13,956 nucleotides of DNA, from NCBI GenBank assembly GCA_022361315.1, contig JAKSBB010001121.1:1-13956 (forward strand), written 5' to 3'. The position numbers and the translations under genes are program-made. Source of the DNA: Desulfobacterales bacterium (GTDB lineage Bacteria > Desulfobacterota > Desulfobacteria > Desulfobacterales > Desulfobacteraceae). The number at the start of each line of letters is the position of its first letter. Within the stretch, counting starts at the first letter, position 1. Positions 12,299 through 13,956 of this stretch are shown here, piece by piece. Below the pieces are notes generated by a model. That model was given only the letters and a program-made list of their open reading frames with translations, had not been told where the DNA came from and did not search any database.

Positions 12299-12772
12299 GT
12301 GTCTGTCAATCCTTGTTTTATGGACGTTCAGATCCCCTTGCTGGAGAAACGTTTTTCCCTCTCTTATTACAGAGACCAGACCTGCATCGAATACTTCCTG
12401 GAATCCAGGGAGCGCCATGAGCAAATTTCAAAAAATCTGATTCTCTCCTGGGATACCACAAAACAGGGGCTTTACGTGTCCAAGTTTTATCCCGAATTGT
12501 TCAGGGAGACGGCGTCCAGGTATTTATCTGCGGCCTGTTTCTATCTCATGGTTCATCATGCGGTGCATGAATTTCATCTCAGGGATGAGTGCCCGGTGTG
12601 GCTGGAAACCGATACCGGTGTGTTCCGGAATTTTTATGCAAAGCTCAGGGAGTTTGACTTTCATGTGGCTTACGCCAGGGTGGGGGAGAAGGTCTGCCTG
12701 TCGGGCATATACCACGATCAGCCGGTCTCCTCATGCGGGATTCCTCAGGTCTCTGATCCCTTTGATTTATAA
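12299..12772 (+). CDS. hypothetical protein, family not recognised
   Basis: I do not recognise this gene. From the GTG at 12299, with AAGGA (12286-12290) 8 bases upstream, the product has 157 residues; an in-frame TTG at 12260 would add 13 but has no ribosome site. No signal peptide or membrane helix is evident. The protein is rich in aromatic residues and histidine (FSLSYYRDQTCIEYFLESRE, then YLMVHHAVHEFHL, then FDFHVAYARVGEKVCLSGIYH). It has four cysteines (C6, C29, C97, C140), scattered rather than in CxxC pairs. Base composition is like the flanking operons. Its last 6 bases overlap the stop of the convergent nickel-transporter gene. A metal-linked role would be guesswork from that neighbour. 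Confidence 0.65.
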   Translation: MSVNPCFMDVQIPLLEKRFSLSYYRDQTCIEYFLESRERHEQISKNLILSWDTTKQGLYVSKFYPELFRETASRYLSAACFYLMVHHAVHEFHLRDECPVWLETDTGVFRNFYAKLREFDFHVAYARVGEKVCLSGIYHDQPVSSCGIPQVSDPFDL

Positions 12773-13660
12773 GACAGTTCCCAAAAGCAATAAGCCAAGC
12801 ACCGCCACGGCCAAACCTGCCAGGGCTTCAATGCTGTGCTGCACCATATGGAGAATCCCCGTATTTTTTGAGGCCAATCCAAGAACAGCAGCTTTGCCGG
12901 ACATGCCGGCCAGGACAATCAGGGTGATGGTGGATGCCATGCCCAAAGCAATGGTCAGGCCCAGAACTATCCCCAGCCAGGTCAGCCCCATGGAAATGGA
13001 GAAAAGCATCACCATCACCACCCCGGGGCAGGGGACGATGCCCACGGCTATGGCTGTCAGCATGGGGTTCCGGTAGATCCCGGACGGAACCGTTTCTTCT
13101 TCCTGGGGCTTCTTTTTCAGCCATCTGTAAATCGTGTTGCCGAAAATGGCGAACCCCAGGAATGAGATCAGGCCGAAGCTGACGGCCTGGGTGTAAAATG
13201 TCATGGTTTCCAGGGAGGCGGTCATGCTTGTCTGGAAGATGAACTTGACGCCCAGTACCAGGATGATTCCCGAACAGCCGTGGGTCAGGGCCAGTATGTT
13301 ACCGAACATCAGGCCCGGCACCAGGCCGGGCTTACAGGAAAATATATAGGACAGGGCAACCGCCTTCCCGTGGCCGGGGCCGGCCGAGTGAACCACACCG
13401 TAAAGAAAGGCCGCGCCGAGGAGGACAATGAGTGGTGTCATATTACCGGTGGCCTTTGCCTCCCGGATCAGGCCGGACATCTTGGCCCTGAGTTGCTGTT
13501 GCCAGAGGATGATGTTTACAAACAGTTTGCTTTTCACCACAGGGGCGGGCGGGGTATGCTGCTTTTCCGGCTTTGCCGTGAAGGGGTTATGGGCTGTGGC
13601 CTGGCTCAGGGGCAGGGCCAACCAGATGCAAAGCAGCGCCAGGCAGAGGATGCGTTTCAT
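12767..13660 (-). CDS. NicO-type nickel/cobalt transporter
   Basis: Inner-membrane protein of 297 residues, with an N-terminal signal-like helix (about 4-23, ATA before HNPF), a periplasmic stretch, and about six further membrane helices from residue 74. Family motifs are HSAGPGHGK (91-99), ALTHGCSG (H127) and IVPCPG (PCPG at 210-213); the histidines probably bind Ni2+ or Co2+. A loop at about 180-195 (RWLKKKPQEEET) lies in the cytoplasm or between helix sets. In this family direction varies: uptake in NiCoT-like systems, efflux in RcnA. It overlaps the DUF1007 stop by one base (TAATG), a pairing often seen for NicO genes. Nickel supply for hydrogenase or CO dehydrogenase would fit an anaerobe; this is inference. 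Confidence 0.88.
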   Translation of the reverse strand: MKRILCLALLCIWLALPLSQATAHNPFTAKPEKQHTPPAPVVKSKLFVNIILWQQQLRAKMSGLIREAKATGNMTPLIVLLGAAFLYGVVHSAGPGHGKAVALSYIFSCKPGLVPGLMFGNILALTHGCSGIILVLGVKFIFQTSMTASLETMTFYTQAVSFGLISFLGFAIFGNTIYRWLKKKPQEEETVPSGIYRNPMLTAIAVGIVPCPGVVMVMLFSISMGLTWLGIVLGLTIALGMASTITLIVLAGMSGKAAVLGLASKNTGILHMVQHSIEALAGLAVAVLGLLLLGTVL

Positions 13661-13956
13661 TATTTCAGTCTGAAATCCAGAAAAAGGGTCCAGGGATTGA
13701 CCATATCAAAGTAGATCAGGGTGTCCTTGTCCTCGCGGACATCCGCATTGACGCTGAGGGCAGATGCATTGATCAGCCTGTAGGGTGTCCGGTCTGCAAA
13801 AAAGATGGCCGTGTAATAATTGGGGTCGTAGCTGGCGATGATGATTTTCTTTGGGGTTCTGACAGCGGCCACATGGCAGGGGATAAAAAAATCGTAGATC
13901 AGTTTCCCCTGGTCCAGTTCTGCGGAAAAATCGGTCACCCATTTCACCGGGAAAGG
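13660..13956 (-). CDS. DUF1007 family protein, C-terminal part (truncated by window)
   Basis: The reading frame stays open through the right edge of the window, so the start lies beyond 13956. The visible 98 codons have the DUF1007 tail: VTDFSAELDQGKLIYDFFIPCHV, then IIASYDPNYYTAIFF, ending NPWTLFLDFRLK, very like VRDFSA.L..G.L.Y.F..PC and YDP.YY of the family. Full-length members are about 200 residues, exported, and habitually encoded next to NicO transporters, where they are thought to assist metal handling outside the membrane. The last A of the stop is the first A of the transporter ATG, so translation is coupled. Confidence 0.85.
   Translation of the reverse strand, partial: PFPVKWVTDFSAELDQGKLIYDFFIPCHVAAVRTPKKIIIASYDPNYYTAIFFADRTPYRLINASALSVNADVREDKDTLIYFDMVNPWTLFLDFRLK

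Noticed and set aside
1..13956. CRISPR array, rRNA or intact insertion sequence
   Set aside because: No regularly spaced direct repeats, rRNA-like stretches or transposase frames were seen on either strand.

Overview
The window looks like chromosomal DNA from a strictly anaerobic deltaproteobacterium, most likely a Desulfobacterales-type sulfate reducer. This is inferred from protein resemblance, above all an acyl-CoA dehydrogenase very close to the non-decarboxylating glutaryl-CoA dehydrogenase known from Desulfococcus multivorans. I could not run a search. Coding DNA is dense and moderately GC-rich, while intergenic spacers are AT-rich and full of inverted repeats.

Layout. Positions 1-584 hold no gene I can support, but contain a large nested inverted repeat (269-457) and a GC-rich terminator-like hairpin (555-578). 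A 32-residue remnant of a chemotaxis-receptor C-terminus (585-683, minus) lies just past the 3' end of prmA (708-1643, minus). Divergent from prmA is a tight plus-strand trio (1718-5190): an exported protein with two SUOX-like molybdopterin-oxidoreductase-type domains, a membrane histidine kinase without a receiver domain, and a second, divergent PrmA-like methyltransferase. Convergent to it is a small carboxymuconolactone-decarboxylase-family gene (5205-5594, minus).

The centrepiece is a glutarate/glutaconate module (5784-11446). Minus strand: gctA-gctB (4-bp ATGA overlap), an IclR-family regulator and glutaryl-CoA dehydrogenase, in one apparent operon. Divergent on the plus strand is gcdA, the carboxyltransferase subunit of glutaconyl-CoA decarboxylase. 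Together they encode CoA activation of a C5 dicarboxylate, oxidation to glutaconyl-CoA, and the first half of decarboxylation to crotonyl-CoA. The Na+-pump membrane subunit and biotin carrier of the decarboxylase are absent from the window. The 207-bp gap between gctA and gcdA is built as a mirror: two facing -35 boxes, two -10 boxes and two 15-bp operator-like sites lie symmetrically around 9594.5. This suggests one regulator, probably the encoded IclR protein, represses both arms.

The right end (11583-13956) holds a small SpoIIAA/STAS-like protein (minus), an unrecognised 157-residue protein (plus), and a NicO-type nickel/cobalt transporter preceded by a DUF1007 protein cut by the window edge (both minus).
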